NCBI GenBank assembly: GCA_015061765.1
Contig: SUVZ01000005.1
Span: 1-26,310 of the forward strand
Direction: 5' to 3'
Length of the DNA: 26,310 nucleotides
Source of the DNA: Lentisphaerota bacterium
Lineage (GTDB): Bacteria; Verrucomicrobiota; Kiritimatiellia; RFP12; UBA1067
In this document: positions 6,855 to 14,899 of the stretch, in pieces
Layout of the letters: each line of letters opens with the position of its first letter
Numbering within the stretch: position 1 is the first letter of the stretch
The notes under the pieces: model-generated
Told to the model about the DNA's origin: nothing
Database searches by the model: none
The model's input: the letters and a program-made list of their open reading frames with translations, nothing else
Program-made: the position numbers and the translations under genes

Positions 6855-8654
6855 ATGAACCTGCGCAACTCCCCGCAAATGTCCGCTGCCGTATACACAA
6901 TCGAGAACGAATGCCAGGACTGCTACAAGTGCGTGAGGCACTGTCCCGTGAAGGCAATCCGCATCGTGAACGCGAAGGCGAGTGTCATACAGGATTCGTG
7001 CGTGGCATGCGGGGAGTGCGTGAAGGTCTGTCCGGCGCATGCGAAGAAAATCCGGAACGATCTTCCCCGGATCGAATCTCTCCTTGCGTCCGGCGACAGT
7101 CTTTGCGCGTCGATCGCGCCGAGCTACGCCGGATATTTCAAGGGTGTGTCCATCAACCGGCTTGCGGCGGCGCTCGTCAGATGCGGATTCGGGCATGTAA
7201 GCGAAACCGCCCATGGAGCGGAGGCCGTAAGCGGAAATCTCGCCCGGATCCTTCCCGGATGGAATTCCCCTCTCATGATCTCAAGCGCGTGTCCGGCGTG
7301 CGTGGACTACATCCGCAGATACAAGCCCGGATATGCCCGTTTCATATCGCCCGTTCCATCGCCGCTCAGCGTCCATTCGTCGATTCTCCGCGAACGGCTT
7401 GGCGCTGACGTCAAGATTGTGTTCTTCGGTCCGTGCGCGGCGAAGAAGAACGAGTCGGACCGTGACGGAAGCGGCATTGATGTCGCGCTTACATTTCGCG
7501 ATCTTGATGCGCTGCTCCTCCGGCATGGAATAAACCTGGATTCTGTCGATGAGATTCCAGACGGATCACTCGTGTTCGGGGCTGCGGAGGAAGGACGTTT
7601 CTATTCCATCGAAGGAGGAATGAACGACACTTTGCGGAACGGCTCGGATTCGATCAGATACATTTCGCTTTCCGGGATAGACGGTCTGCGCAGGCTGTTG
7701 GACGGATTCGACCCCGACACCATCCGTGGAGCGGGCGGAAACGGGGCGGACACTCCGGGTCACAGGATATTCGTGGAGTGCCTGGCGTGTCCCGGCGGCT
7801 GTGTGAACGGTCCGGCGATGTGCGCGGGCGGGGCGGGTCTTGCGACGCTTTTTGCGACGGACGCTTCGTCGAAACTGAAGCCGAGCGGACTGCGCGAGGG
7901 TTCGGCATGCCGTACGGAGGTGTTTTCTCCCGAGCCGGTCAACGAGGAGCCTCCGGACGAGATCGCGATTCAGGAGGCTTTGCACAGGATCGGGAAGTTC
8001 CAGCCTGAAGATGAACTCAACTGCGGCGCATGCGGATATGATTCCTGCCGAGACTTCGCGAAAGCGCTTCTTTCGAAGAAGGCGGAGGAGGCGATGTGCC
8101 ACAACTACCTGAGGCGCAACTTCGAGAGAACTTCAAACGCCCTCATAAAATACATACCCGCGGCGGTTGTCATCGTCGACGACAATCTGCTTGTCACGGA
8201 GGCGAACGCGAGGTTCGCGGAGCTTGCGGGAGTCGCGGAGATATACGAGACGATCGGCGGAATCGGCGGGCTTCACATCGCAAAGACGCTTCCCCAGCTC
8301 GAGCCGCTTTTCCGGACGGTGCTCGGGAACGAGACAGACCTCACAAGATACCGCCAGCACTATGGCGACCGAATTGTGAACGTAAGCGTGTTCCCCATCG
8401 CGAAGGGCAAGTTCGTCGGCGCCGTTCTGCAGGATGTGACGACAAACGAGTTCAAGAGGGAGCAGGTCTCGGAGCGGGCTCGCGAGGTAATAAGGAAAAA
8501 CGTAATCACGGTCCAGGAGGTCGCGCGCCTTTTCGGCGAGCATATCGCAGAGACCGAGATAATGCTCAATGAGATCGCAGGAACGTACGAATCGTCCGGC
8601 GCTCCGATTAGGCTCCGCAATACCGTGATGACTTCGGACGGGATCAATGACTGA
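6855..8654 (+). CDS. hydS: Sensory [FeFe] hydrogenase-like protein (group C, HydS type) with PAS domain
   Basis: The 599-residue protein has two N-terminal [4Fe-4S] motifs (CQDCYKCVRHCP, 20-31; CVACGECVKVCP, 49-60), an H-cluster domain (about 80-330), a further Fe-S domain (Cys390, 393, 398, 415) and a PAS domain (about 425-535). H-cluster motifs are SSACPAC (143-149), FGPCAAKKNE (Cys194) and ECLACPGGC (Cys312, Cys316). Ala145 replaces the cysteine that relays protons in catalytic hydrogenases, a change known from group C enzymes, so low turnover and a sensor role are expected. The ATG at 6855 is chosen because it follows the kinase stop by one base; the longer open frame from 6783 lies inside the kinase gene, and an ATG at 6879 is an alternative. 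It overlaps the phosphatase gene by 8 bases. The PAS domain probably passes the H2 or redox state to a partner. Confidence 0.88.
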   Translation: MNLRNSPQMSAAVYTIENECQDCYKCVRHCPVKAIRIVNAKASVIQDSCVACGECVKVCPAHAKKIRNDLPRIESLLASGDSLCASIAPSYAGYFKGVSINRLAAALVRCGFGHVSETAHGAEAVSGNLARILPGWNSPLMISSACPACVDYIRRYKPGYARFISPVPSPLSVHSSILRERLGADVKIVFFGPCAAKKNESDRDGSGIDVALTFRDLDALLLRHGINLDSVDEIPDGSLVFGAAEEGRFYSIEGGMNDTLRNGSDSIRYISLSGIDGLRRLLDGFDPDTIRGAGGNGADTPGHRIFVECLACPGGCVNGPAMCAGGAGLATLFATDASSKLKPSGLREGSACRTEVFSPEPVNEEPPDEIAIQEALHRIGKFQPEDELNCGACGYDSCRDFAKALLSKKAEEAMCHNYLRRNFERTSNALIKYIPAAVVIVDDNLLVTEANARFAELAGVAEIYETIGGIGGLHIAKTLPQLEPLFRTVLGNETDLTRYRQHYGDRIVNVSVFPIAKGKFVGAVLQDVTTNEFKREQVSERAREVIRKNVITVQEVARLFGEHIAETEIMLNEIAGTYESSGAPIRLRNTVMTSDGIND

Positions 8655-9840
8655 CGAACCGTTCATAGAGGCCGAATACTGCCAGTTCACGAAGAACGGC
8701 CAGGCCGCCTGCGGCGACAACGTGCAGATAATGAAACGCGACGACGGATCGCGTCTGCTCGCGGCGGTGTGTGACGGGCTCGGCAGCGGAGTGAAGGCAA
8801 ACGTCATGGCGAACATGACGGGCGTGATGTCCCTCAGGTTTCTGGAATCGGGGATGGTGGACATCAGGGAAGGGATGGAGATCATCATGGACTCCCTTCC
8901 GATGTGTTCGGTCAGGAAGATAAGCTATTCGACGTTCTCGCTGCTCGACTGGCGCCTCGGCGAATTGGGGCGCATCATCGAGATGGGGAATCCCGCCTAC
9001 ATCCATCTGCGCGGAACCGAAGAGGTGCAGTGCGTATGCGAAAGGAAGATCGTCTCCAGACACTGGCCGGACAGGGAGGTGCGCGAAGCCGACATCGACA
9101 TCAGGACCGGCGACCGGATAATCCTGTGTTCGGACGGTGTCACGCAGGCGGGGCTCGGCTCCGGCGGCGATCTGGCGTTCGGCTGGCGCCGCCGCGGTGT
9201 GCTTGCATGTGCGCAGGATGCGATCCGCGCCAATCCTGACGTTTCCGCGAAGGAGCTTGCGCGTGTGATCGCGGAACGTGCGCGTGACATAGTTCCGGGC
9301 GGATGCATGGACGACATCACCTGTTTTGTGTGCTATCTCCGGAGGCCGCGTCTGATGCGCGTACTTTCGGGGCCGCCGTTCTACAGGGAGCGTGACGCAG
9401 AGTTCGCGTCGCTTGCCCGGGCGTTGGGCGAGGATCATACCCTGGTATGCGGCGGTACGACCGCGAACATACTCGAACGTGAACTGGGCCGGCGCATTGA
9501 GATATCGATGGATGACATCCGAAAGGCGGGCAAGATGCCGCCCGCAGGGACATTGAGGGGCGTCGCGAAGGTGACGGAGGGCGTTCTTACGCTGACTCGC
9601 GTCACCGAGGAGCTGGACGACGGTCATTCCGCCGAAGGTCAGCCGGGGCCGGTAAAGCTGGTCCTTGATATGTTCGACGCCCATGATGCGGTTGAATTTC
9701 TGATTGGCACGATGGTGAACGAAATGCACCAGGAGCCAAGCATGCCGCAGGATCTCGATATCCGCAGGACGGCAATCCGCCGGTTGGCGAACATCCTTCG
9801 GCGCCAATACCGCAAGAGAGTGTCGGTGAAATTTTTCTGA
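8647..9840 (+). CDS. PP2C/SpoIIE-type serine phosphatase linked to HydS
   Basis: This 397-residue protein begins with a SpoIIE-like PP2C domain (about 8-232). Metal-binding motifs are visible as ACGDN (Asp24), AVCDGLGSG (Asp43), CSDGVTQAGLG (Asp163) and MDDIT (Asp222/Asp223). Such enzymes dephosphorylate serine or threonine, often on anti-anti-sigma factors. No sigma regulator is encoded here. A second region (about 235-397), including SGPPFYRERD, VCGGTTANILERELG and VTEGVLTLTRV, does not belong to the phosphatase core; I associate it with phosphatases found beside sensory hydrogenases, from memory only. The ATG lies inside the last codons of hydS (8-base overlap), implying translational coupling. 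The likely job is to act on the signal sensed by the PAS-hydrogenase. Confidence 0.85.
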   Translation: MTDEPFIEAEYCQFTKNGQAACGDNVQIMKRDDGSRLLAAVCDGLGSGVKANVMANMTGVMSLRFLESGMVDIREGMEIIMDSLPMCSVRKISYSTFSLLDWRLGELGRIIEMGNPAYIHLRGTEEVQCVCERKIVSRHWPDREVREADIDIRTGDRIILCSDGVTQAGLGSGGDLAFGWRRRGVLACAQDAIRANPDVSAKELARVIAERARDIVPGGCMDDITCFVCYLRRPRLMRVLSGPPFYRERDAEFASLARALGEDHTLVCGGTTANILERELGRRIEISMDDIRKAGKMPPAGTLRGVAKVTEGVLTLTRVTEELDDGHSAEGQPGPVKLVLDMFDAHDAVEFLIGTMVNEMHQEPSMPQDLDIRRTAIRRLANILRRQYRKRVSVKFF

Positions 9841-9859
9841 GAGTCACAAGGAACAGACA

Positions 9860-10132
9860 ATGGACAAGGTCAAAGTGGAAATCTGCTGCGGAACATCATG
9901 CTATCTGCTCGGCGCGTCGGAGCTCGTCGACATCGAGCTTCGGCTTCCGCCGGACATCCGCGGATGCGTGGAGATAACGGGAAGGCCTTGCCTTGAGCTT
10001 TGCGAGCGCGAGAACATCGGGCAGGCTCCGTACGTCCGCTTCAACGGCGATGAGATCATGTGCGCCGCCACGCCCGAAAAGGTGATGGCGAGGATAATTG
10101 AACTTGCCGGAGAGGGAGGTTCGCCATGCTGA
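9860..10132 (+). CDS. Thioredoxin-like [2Fe-2S] ferredoxin (HydC/NuoE-like)
   Basis: This 90-residue protein has the four-cysteine pattern of thioredoxin-like [2Fe-2S] ferredoxins: Cys9 or Cys10 and Cys14 in CCGTSC, then Cys44 and Cys48 in RPCLELC. The spacing matches the NuoE/HydC family, of which it is a minimal single-domain form without the N-terminal helical part. It probably carries electrons to or from one of the two neighbouring hydrogenase proteins. AAGGA at 9848-9852 lies seven bases before the ATG. Its last seven bases overlap the start of the group B-like hydrogenase gene, so the two are translationally coupled, supporting a shared electron-transfer partnership. Confidence 0.85.
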   Translation: MDKVKVEICCGTSCYLLGASELVDIELRLPPDIRGCVEITGRPCLELCERENIGQAPYVRFNGDEIMCAATPEKVMARIIELAGEGGSPC

Positions 10133-11541
10133 ACGCCGCCCAGCTGATTCGCCGCGAGCTTCTGATAAGGATCGTGCGCGCGTTCGACAACGGCACGCTC
10201 CGTTCCGAACTGGACAGGATACCGGTAAAGCTCAGACCCAAAAACGGAGCGTCAAGCCGCTGTTGCGTGTATCACGACCGTGCAGTGATCAAATACCGTC
10301 TCATGGCGCTGCTCGGCGTTTCCGCCGATGACGAGACAGACGAGTCGAAGTCGTTGAAGGAATATTTCGATGATGTGACCGGAGATGCGGAATCGTGTGC
10401 GCCGGATGCTGGAATGGTCAAGCCTCAGCTCCAGCCGCTTACCGTCTGCGGCCCCGCGTGCAGCGGATGCCCGGCGTCGGCGGTCGTGTCCACCGCCAAC
10501 TGCCGGGGATGCTTTGCGCGTCCGTGCACCACGGCATGCCCGAAGGGGGCGATTGAGATTGTCGGCGGCAGATCGGTGATCGACCAGACGAAATGCATCA
10601 AGTGCGGCAAGTGCATCAATGCATGTCCGTACCATGCGATCGTAAAGACCACCGTTCCGTGCGAAGAGGCCTGTCCGGTCGGGGCGATCAGGAAGAATGC
10701 GTCAGGCGTGGCCGAGATAGATTTCTCGCGCTGCATCTCATGCGGAAAATGCTTCAATGCGTGTCCGTTCGGAGCTGTGATGGAGCGGTCTCAGATTCTC
10801 GGCGTACTGTCGGCAATGGTCCGCGGAGAGGAGCTTGTGGCGATGATTGCGCCTGCCGTGTCCGCACAGTTCCCCGGCACTGTCGAGCAGCTGATGGGGG
10901 CCGCGCTCAAGGCGGGATTCACCGATGTGATGGAGGTCGCGCTTGGAGCCGAAGTCACGACGAAGAAGGAGACCGCCGAGTTCATGGAGCGCATCAGCCG
11001 TGATCCGGACACATTGATGACCACATCGTGCTGCCCTGCGTACGTGAATCTGGTGGCAAAGCACCTGCCGCAGTTTGTGGAACGTGTTTCGTCGACGCAG
11101 AGTCCCATGGTCTATGCCGCCGAAATGGTTCGCGATGAACGCCCGCATGCCAAGACGGTGTTTGTCGGGCCGTGCATCGCAAAACGGTGCGAGGCGCGGC
11201 GGAAGGGAATTGACTTTGTCCTGTCGTTTGAGGAATTCGGTGCGATTCTCGCCGGACGCAAGATTGACGTCATCGGATGCGAACCGCTTGAACGCAGACG
11301 TGCGGCGGACGCATCGGCGCGCAATTTTGCCAAAAGCTGCGGAGTCACCGAGGCGGTGCTGAAGGCTGCGACGGCCGAAATTCCCGGTTTCAGGCTTGAG
11401 GCCAGGCAGATCGACGGCATAGACCGCAAGACCATTGGAGTGCTGAAGCTTCATGACCTAGGCAAGCTGCCAGGGAACTTTCTTGAGGTCATGGCCTGCC
11501 CCGGCGGCTGCGTGAACGGCCCCTGCTCTCTGCTCAAATAG
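10126..11541 (+). CDS. [FeFe] hydrogenase, group B-like, monomeric
   Basis: This 471-residue protein is a ferredoxin-type [FeFe] hydrogenase. After a helical N-terminus (HDRAVIKYRLMALLG, about 50-64) come a cysteine-rich segment (CGPACSGCP, CRGCFARPCTTACP) and [4Fe-4S] motifs CIKCGKCINACP (157-168) and CISCGKCFNACP (203-214). H-cluster motifs are TTSCCPAY (299-306; Cys302 proton relay, Cys303 ligand), VGPCIAKRCE (Cys350) and EVMACPGGC (Cys458, Cys462). All catalytic cysteines are present, in contrast to the HydS protein upstream. TSCCPAY instead of TSCCPGW and the N-terminal layout point to group B. The expected reaction is reversible H2 formation with ferredoxin. GGGAGG at 10114-10119 precedes the ATG by six bases. 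It ends the operon; no clear terminator follows. The HydE, HydF and HydG maturases are not in this window. Confidence 0.88.
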   Translation: MLNAAQLIRRELLIRIVRAFDNGTLRSELDRIPVKLRPKNGASSRCCVYHDRAVIKYRLMALLGVSADDETDESKSLKEYFDDVTGDAESCAPDAGMVKPQLQPLTVCGPACSGCPASAVVSTANCRGCFARPCTTACPKGAIEIVGGRSVIDQTKCIKCGKCINACPYHAIVKTTVPCEEACPVGAIRKNASGVAEIDFSRCISCGKCFNACPFGAVMERSQILGVLSAMVRGEELVAMIAPAVSAQFPGTVEQLMGAALKAGFTDVMEVALGAEVTTKKETAEFMERISRDPDTLMTTSCCPAYVNLVAKHLPQFVERVSSTQSPMVYAAEMVRDERPHAKTVFVGPCIAKRCEARRKGIDFVLSFEEFGAILAGRKIDVIGCEPLERRRAADASARNFAKSCGVTEAVLKAATAEIPGFRLEARQIDGIDRKTIGVLKLHDLGKLPGNFLEVMACPGGCVNGPCSLLK

Positions 11542-11657
11542 TGCGCGTAAACTTTCGGCAGCCTCGCTCCATGTATCTATCAGATCTGGCCAAGATCTAG
11601 TCATTTGATGGTGCAGGACGGCAAAATAAGCCGGGGATTCTGGGGTGTGGCGAAAAG

Positions 11658-11666
11658 TGGTATAAT
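11658..11666 (+). promoter_or_regulatory. Extended -10 promoter before plsY
   Basis: TGGTATAAT (11658-11666) is a perfect extended -10 element with no convincing -35 box. Transcription would begin near 11673, about 75 bases before the plsY start. The 117 bases between the hydrogenase stop and this element hold only a small imperfect palindrome with two AGATCT copies (11582-11598). Confidence 0.55.
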
Positions 11667-11749
11667 TACGGGCGTTTTGCAGTATTGCCTGGTGTGAGGG
11701 GCGGTATCCTCCGGCAAACTCGAATATGGAGTCAGAAAGGTCTCTGAAG

Positions 11750-12346
11750 ATGGAAGAGCAGTATGTGAAATGGGTGATATGGCTCGCGGCGGCGTATTTT
11801 GCGGGTGCGGTTCCGTTCGGCTTCCTCATCGGCAAGATGCGTGGCGTAGATGTGCGCACCGTCGGATCCAGGAACATTGGTGCGACAAACGTGTTTCGCA
11901 CCGTAGGCAAAAAATGGGGTCTGCTGGCATTTCTGTGTGATTTTCTGAAGGGCTTTCTCCCGACGCTTGCGGCGGCGAAATGCGCCGGGTGCGGCGCTGA
12001 TCTTCCGGTTGCGGTGGGCCTCGCCTGTGTGATCGGTCATACCCTTACCGTGTTCATGAAGTTCAAGGGTGGCAAAGGTGTTGCCACGGCATTTGGCATG
12101 ATGGTTGCCCTTATCCCGTATCTGGCGCTTGGTGCGCTTGCGCTGTTTGCCGTCACCGTGTGGTTGTCGCACTACATTTCGCTCGGGAGCTGTCTGGCTG
12201 CTGCTGCTTTGGGTATTGCGGTGTGGTTCTGCGGCTGTCCGCTCTCTCTCAAGGTGGTTGTTGCGCTCATCGCGGTATTTGTGATTGTGAAGCACAAGTC
12301 CAACATTCGCCGTCTGATTGATGGTTGCGAAAACAAGATATACTGA
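11750..12346 (+). CDS. plsY: Glycerol-3-phosphate acyltransferase PlsY
   Basis: PlsY transfers an acyl group from acyl-phosphate to glycerol-3-phosphate, the first step of phospholipid synthesis, in the inner membrane. The family motifs are clear: GSRNIGATNVFR near the N-terminus (usual form GSGNxGATN, here with Arg in place of the second Gly) and FKGGKGVAT near the middle, preceded by IGHTLTVFMKF. About five membrane segments fit the known topology. The 198-residue length from 11750 is normal, and that start puts the protein just before its first helix, with AAAGG (11736-11740) nine bases upstream; an ATG at 11726 would add eight residues. The stop overlaps the spacing to pyrC by a single base gap, so both genes share a transcript from the extended -10 promoter. 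Confidence 0.93.
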   Translation: MEEQYVKWVIWLAAAYFAGAVPFGFLIGKMRGVDVRTVGSRNIGATNVFRTVGKKWGLLAFLCDFLKGFLPTLAAAKCAGCGADLPVAVGLACVIGHTLTVFMKFKGGKGVATAFGMMVALIPYLALGALALFAVTVWLSHYISLGSCLAAAALGIAVWFCGCPLSLKVVVALIAVFVIVKHKSNIRRLIDGCENKIY

Positions 12347-12347
12347 T

Positions 12348-13442
12348 ATGTCAGAACGTTACCTCAAGTTCAAGGGATTCCGCGATGTGCATGTGCACTT
12401 CCGCGATCCCGGTGTGCCTGCGGCCGAAACGCGGGCGAGCGGAGCCGCCGCCGCTGCGATTGGTGGTTTCGTGTGCGTCACAACCATGCCGAACACGACT
12501 CCCGCCGGGGACAGCGTCGCGTGGATTCGCGAACAGATAGAGGACACGTCACTTCCCGTTCGCATCGCACCTTCCGCCTGCATATCGAAAGGGCGCCTCG
12601 GCCGCGAGATTGCGGATCTGGAACGTCTTGCCGAAGCGGGGGCCGTCGCTTTTACGGATGACGGATCGTTCGTGAACGACGAGAATCTGATGCGCGAGGC
12701 CATGCGCCGTGCCGCCGTGCTGGGCAAACCAGTGATGCAGCATGCGGTGGTTCCGTCGATTCTCGGGAGTGGTGTGATCCGTGACTGCCCCGTTGCACGA
12801 CGCTTCAATCTGCCGGTCATGCCGTCGGAGGCTGAGACGGAGGCTGTCCGCCGGGATATCGGTCTTTGCCGTGACACGGGGTGCGCACTTCACATCCAGC
12901 ATATCTCGTGCGCCGGAACCGTTGAGCAGATCCGTGCCGCGCAGAAGGAGGGGCTTCCCGTAACTGGCGAGGCGACTCCGCATCACATTCTCTTCAGTTG
13001 CGAGGATATCCCGGACAATGATGCGAACTGGAAGATGGCGCCGCCGCTCGGAAACGCCGCCGACCGTGCCGCGATCCGCGCCGCGGTGAAAGATGGCACG
13101 CTCGGCATGTTCGCCACAGACCATGCTCCGCATCCGGCCTCGTCAAAGAAGGGCGGGTTCATCGGGACCGCAAACGGCATAATCGGTCTCGAGGTAGCTG
13201 TTGCCGTCACGTATCATGTGATGGTCGAGCAGGAGGGCATGGACGTCAATGAATGGGCGAAGCGCTGGTCGGAGGGTCCGGCGCGTCTCATCGGCGAGGA
13301 GGCGGACGGGGAGACGGTGATAGACCTTCAGGCGAACCGCACCGTCTCGGATTCGACATTCAGGTCGCTTTCGCGCAACATGCCGTACATGGGACTGAGT
13401 TTCTCGGCCTGGCCGCTGCCGACGGTTCCTGCCAGAATTTGA
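12348..13442 (+). CDS. pyrC: Dihydroorotase, class I, N-terminally short
   Basis: Dihydroorotase interconverts carbamoyl-aspartate and dihydroorotate in pyrimidine synthesis. Class I motifs are present: DVHVHFRDPG (His15, His17), AFTDDGSF (Asp104/Asp105), QHAVVP (His132), QHISCAG (His185), EATPHH and FATDHAPH (Asp258), with MAPPLG before it. At 364 residues it is about 60 shorter than typical class I enzymes: the usual 45-50 residue N-terminal beta-sandwich segment is absent and the metal motif appears at residue 13. The open frame could extend to an ATG at 12318, inside plsY, but the added residues do not resemble the missing strands. The start follows the plsY stop by one base and has no good ribosome binding site, so coupling with plsY is likely. 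Metal-site residues are intact, so activity is plausible. Confidence 0.88.
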   Translation: MSERYLKFKGFRDVHVHFRDPGVPAAETRASGAAAAAIGGFVCVTTMPNTTPAGDSVAWIREQIEDTSLPVRIAPSACISKGRLGREIADLERLAEAGAVAFTDDGSFVNDENLMREAMRRAAVLGKPVMQHAVVPSILGSGVIRDCPVARRFNLPVMPSEAETEAVRRDIGLCRDTGCALHIQHISCAGTVEQIRAAQKEGLPVTGEATPHHILFSCEDIPDNDANWKMAPPLGNAADRAAIRAAVKDGTLGMFATDHAPHPASSKKGGFIGTANGIIGLEVAVAVTYHVMVEQEGMDVNEWAKRWSEGPARLIGEEADGETVIDLQANRTVSDSTFRSLSRNMPYMGLSFSAWPLPTVPARI

Positions 13443-13636
13443 TTCTGTAAAAGTGCATGCTCCATTTCTCGCAAATGTGGATGCAGGAAACAATTGCGAT
13501 TGGTTCCAGCGCTTTCTTGGATGCTTACTGGCGGACTCGGATGCCTGTTCTTCATGGTATCTTCATGTCGACTATGCGAAACCGCTTGTCGGCGATTTTC
13601 CGCACTGCGAAACCTTCTGACGATCGAACGGTCGAT
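13443..13636. other. Convergent intergenic region with a short protein-like frame
   Basis: This 194-base gap separates the plus-strand pyrC from the minus-strand repressor. A plus-strand frame from GTG 13453 to TGA 13620 encodes 55 residues with a protein-like composition (it ends VDYAKPLVGDFPHCETF), but it has no ribosome binding site and no family I recognise. It could be a gene remnant. A 6-bp hairpin, GATCGA/TCGATC (13622-13637), touches the repressor stop codon; it has no T tract, so it is a poor terminator candidate. TGCGAAACC is repeated at about 13575 and 13606. Confidence 0.3.
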
Positions 13637-14767
13637 CTACCGAATGGAAGTTGATGCACGAATGGTCAACGGCGCGTCAAGGAGTATTGAGCGCGGGGCG
13701 AGGTTTGGCGTGCGTATGCGCTGCAGCAGCGAGGCAACCGCCGTCTCCGCCAAAAGCTGCACAGGCTGCGAGATTGTCGTAAGCGGAGGATTAAGGAGCT
13801 GTGCAATCTTTCCGTCATCAAAACCAGCCACCATCGCATCCTTGGGGATGTTCCAGCCTTCGGATGAGAGCGCCTGAATGAGACGGGCCGCAAGCGCATC
13901 ATTGCGGCATACGAAGGCCTGACGCTTTATGCTTGTCGATTTTGACGTCTTGCGTTTCGTAAAGACGCTCCGGATGATCTTTGTGAAGGCGACGGTGTCG
14001 TCAGGGGCTATTTCGATGACGTTCGAGCTGCTCCACTGCATTCCGGAATCGATGGCTGCCTGTGTTACGCCTTGGATACGTCCGCGTATGGTGGACGCGT
14101 AGTCCGGCTGCGTAAGGAAGCGGATGTTCTGCGCTCCGGCATCGATCAAGTGTCTTGCGATGCGGTATCCGGCCTGTACATTGTCTATCCCGATAAGATC
14201 GTATCCGCTGCGGTTCGGAGACGGCAGGTAATCGCGGTCGAGAAGGATCACGGGGATGTTGCATCTGTTCAATACCTGAAGCACGGCCTCCGTCGCGGAT
14301 GTGGAGTTGGGTATGAGATCTATCGGTTCGAGAAGCACCCCGACGATTTTCTGCTTTGTGTACGCCTTTGCGGTGTGGAGAGCCCATGCGGCTCTGTCGG
14401 ATACGCCCAGAGTTGCTGTATTTCCGAACAGTACATCGTATCCTTCGGATTTTCCCACTGTCGATATGCAGTTGCACATATCGGTGAAGAAATCAATCTG
14501 ATGATAGTCAGGCGTAATGACGCCGATTGCGCCGGTTGCGTTGCGCGCAAACGGTGTGAGGTAGGATCTCGATCCTGCCCGTGCAGCGAGAAATCCTTCG
14601 CGTTTCAGCTCGCGCAAGGCGCGCTCCACCGTCGGGCGGCTCACCTTGAACCGCCGCACAAGCGACCCTTCGCTAGGAAAGCGTTCGTGTCCTTCGTAGC
14701 GTCCAGACAGTATGTCCTTGCGAAGCACCGCTGCAATCGCAATATATTTCGCCTCGTTCTCGCTCAT
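13637..14767 (-). CDS. GntR/LacI-type transcriptional regulator (AraR-like)
   Basis: This 376-residue regulator combines an N-terminal GntR winged-helix DNA-binding domain (about 5-72; FPSEGSLVRRFKVSRPTVERAL, then REGFL and a wing) with a C-terminal LacI/periplasmic-binding-protein-like effector domain (about 78-376; GAIGVITPDYHQ, later AGFDDGKIAQLL and PPLTTISQP). This layout is that of AraR, the arabinose repressor of Bacillus subtilis. The effector is probably a pentose or related sugar, inferred from the neighbouring ribokinase and arabinofuranosidase. The open frame extends far upstream without a stop, but that part is antisense to the ribokinase gene; the ATG at 14767 places the protein at the normal domain start. 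An ATG at 14779 is an alternative. No clear ribosome binding site is seen. The gene diverges from the sugar unit, the usual layout for a local repressor. Confidence 0.85.
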   Translation of the reverse strand: MSENEAKYIAIAAVLRKDILSGRYEGHERFPSEGSLVRRFKVSRPTVERALRELKREGFLAARAGSRSYLTPFARNATGAIGVITPDYHQIDFFTDMCNCISTVGKSEGYDVLFGNTATLGVSDRAAWALHTAKAYTKQKIVGVLLEPIDLIPNSTSATEAVLQVLNRCNIPVILLDRDYLPSPNRSGYDLIGIDNVQAGYRIARHLIDAGAQNIRFLTQPDYASTIRGRIQGVTQAAIDSGMQWSSSNVIEIAPDDTVAFTKIIRSVFTKRKTSKSTSIKRQAFVCRNDALAARLIQALSSEGWNIPKDAMVAGFDDGKIAQLLNPPLTTISQPVQLLAETAVASLLQRIRTPNLAPRSILLDAPLTIRASTSIR

Positions 14768-14899
14768 GACACATATCATATCAAAATCATATGGATTTAC
14801 TGGTTCCTGTGCTTTGTTTGTGTGAAAACCTGCTTTTGCAGGTTTTTCAGCGACAGAAACGCTTTCGCTTGAAATGTGTGAAAGACGTTTGATATTTTT
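14768..14899. promoter_or_regulatory. Divergent regulatory region with perfect hairpin and candidate operator
   Basis: This 132-base region lies between the repressor and ribokinase starts. It has a perfect 9-bp stem, AAAACCTGC (14825-14833) and GCAGGTTTT (14838-14846), around a TTTT loop and followed by one more T. It also contains GAAACGCTTTC (14856-14866), a short palindrome with a central CGC that resembles LacI/GntR-type operators. A weak plus-strand promoter is possible: TTGAAA (14869-14874), 16 bases, GATATT (14891-14896), which would make the ribokinase message nearly leaderless. The repressor is the natural ligand of these sites, but this is inference from position. Confidence 0.5.

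Noticed and set aside
11582..11598. Palindrome with two AGATCT copies as a terminator
   Set aside because: It is imperfect around its centre and is not followed by a T tract.
14072..14872. 266-codon plus-strand frame opposite the regulator
   Set aside because: It is entirely antisense to a gene with clear domains and has no recognisable motif.
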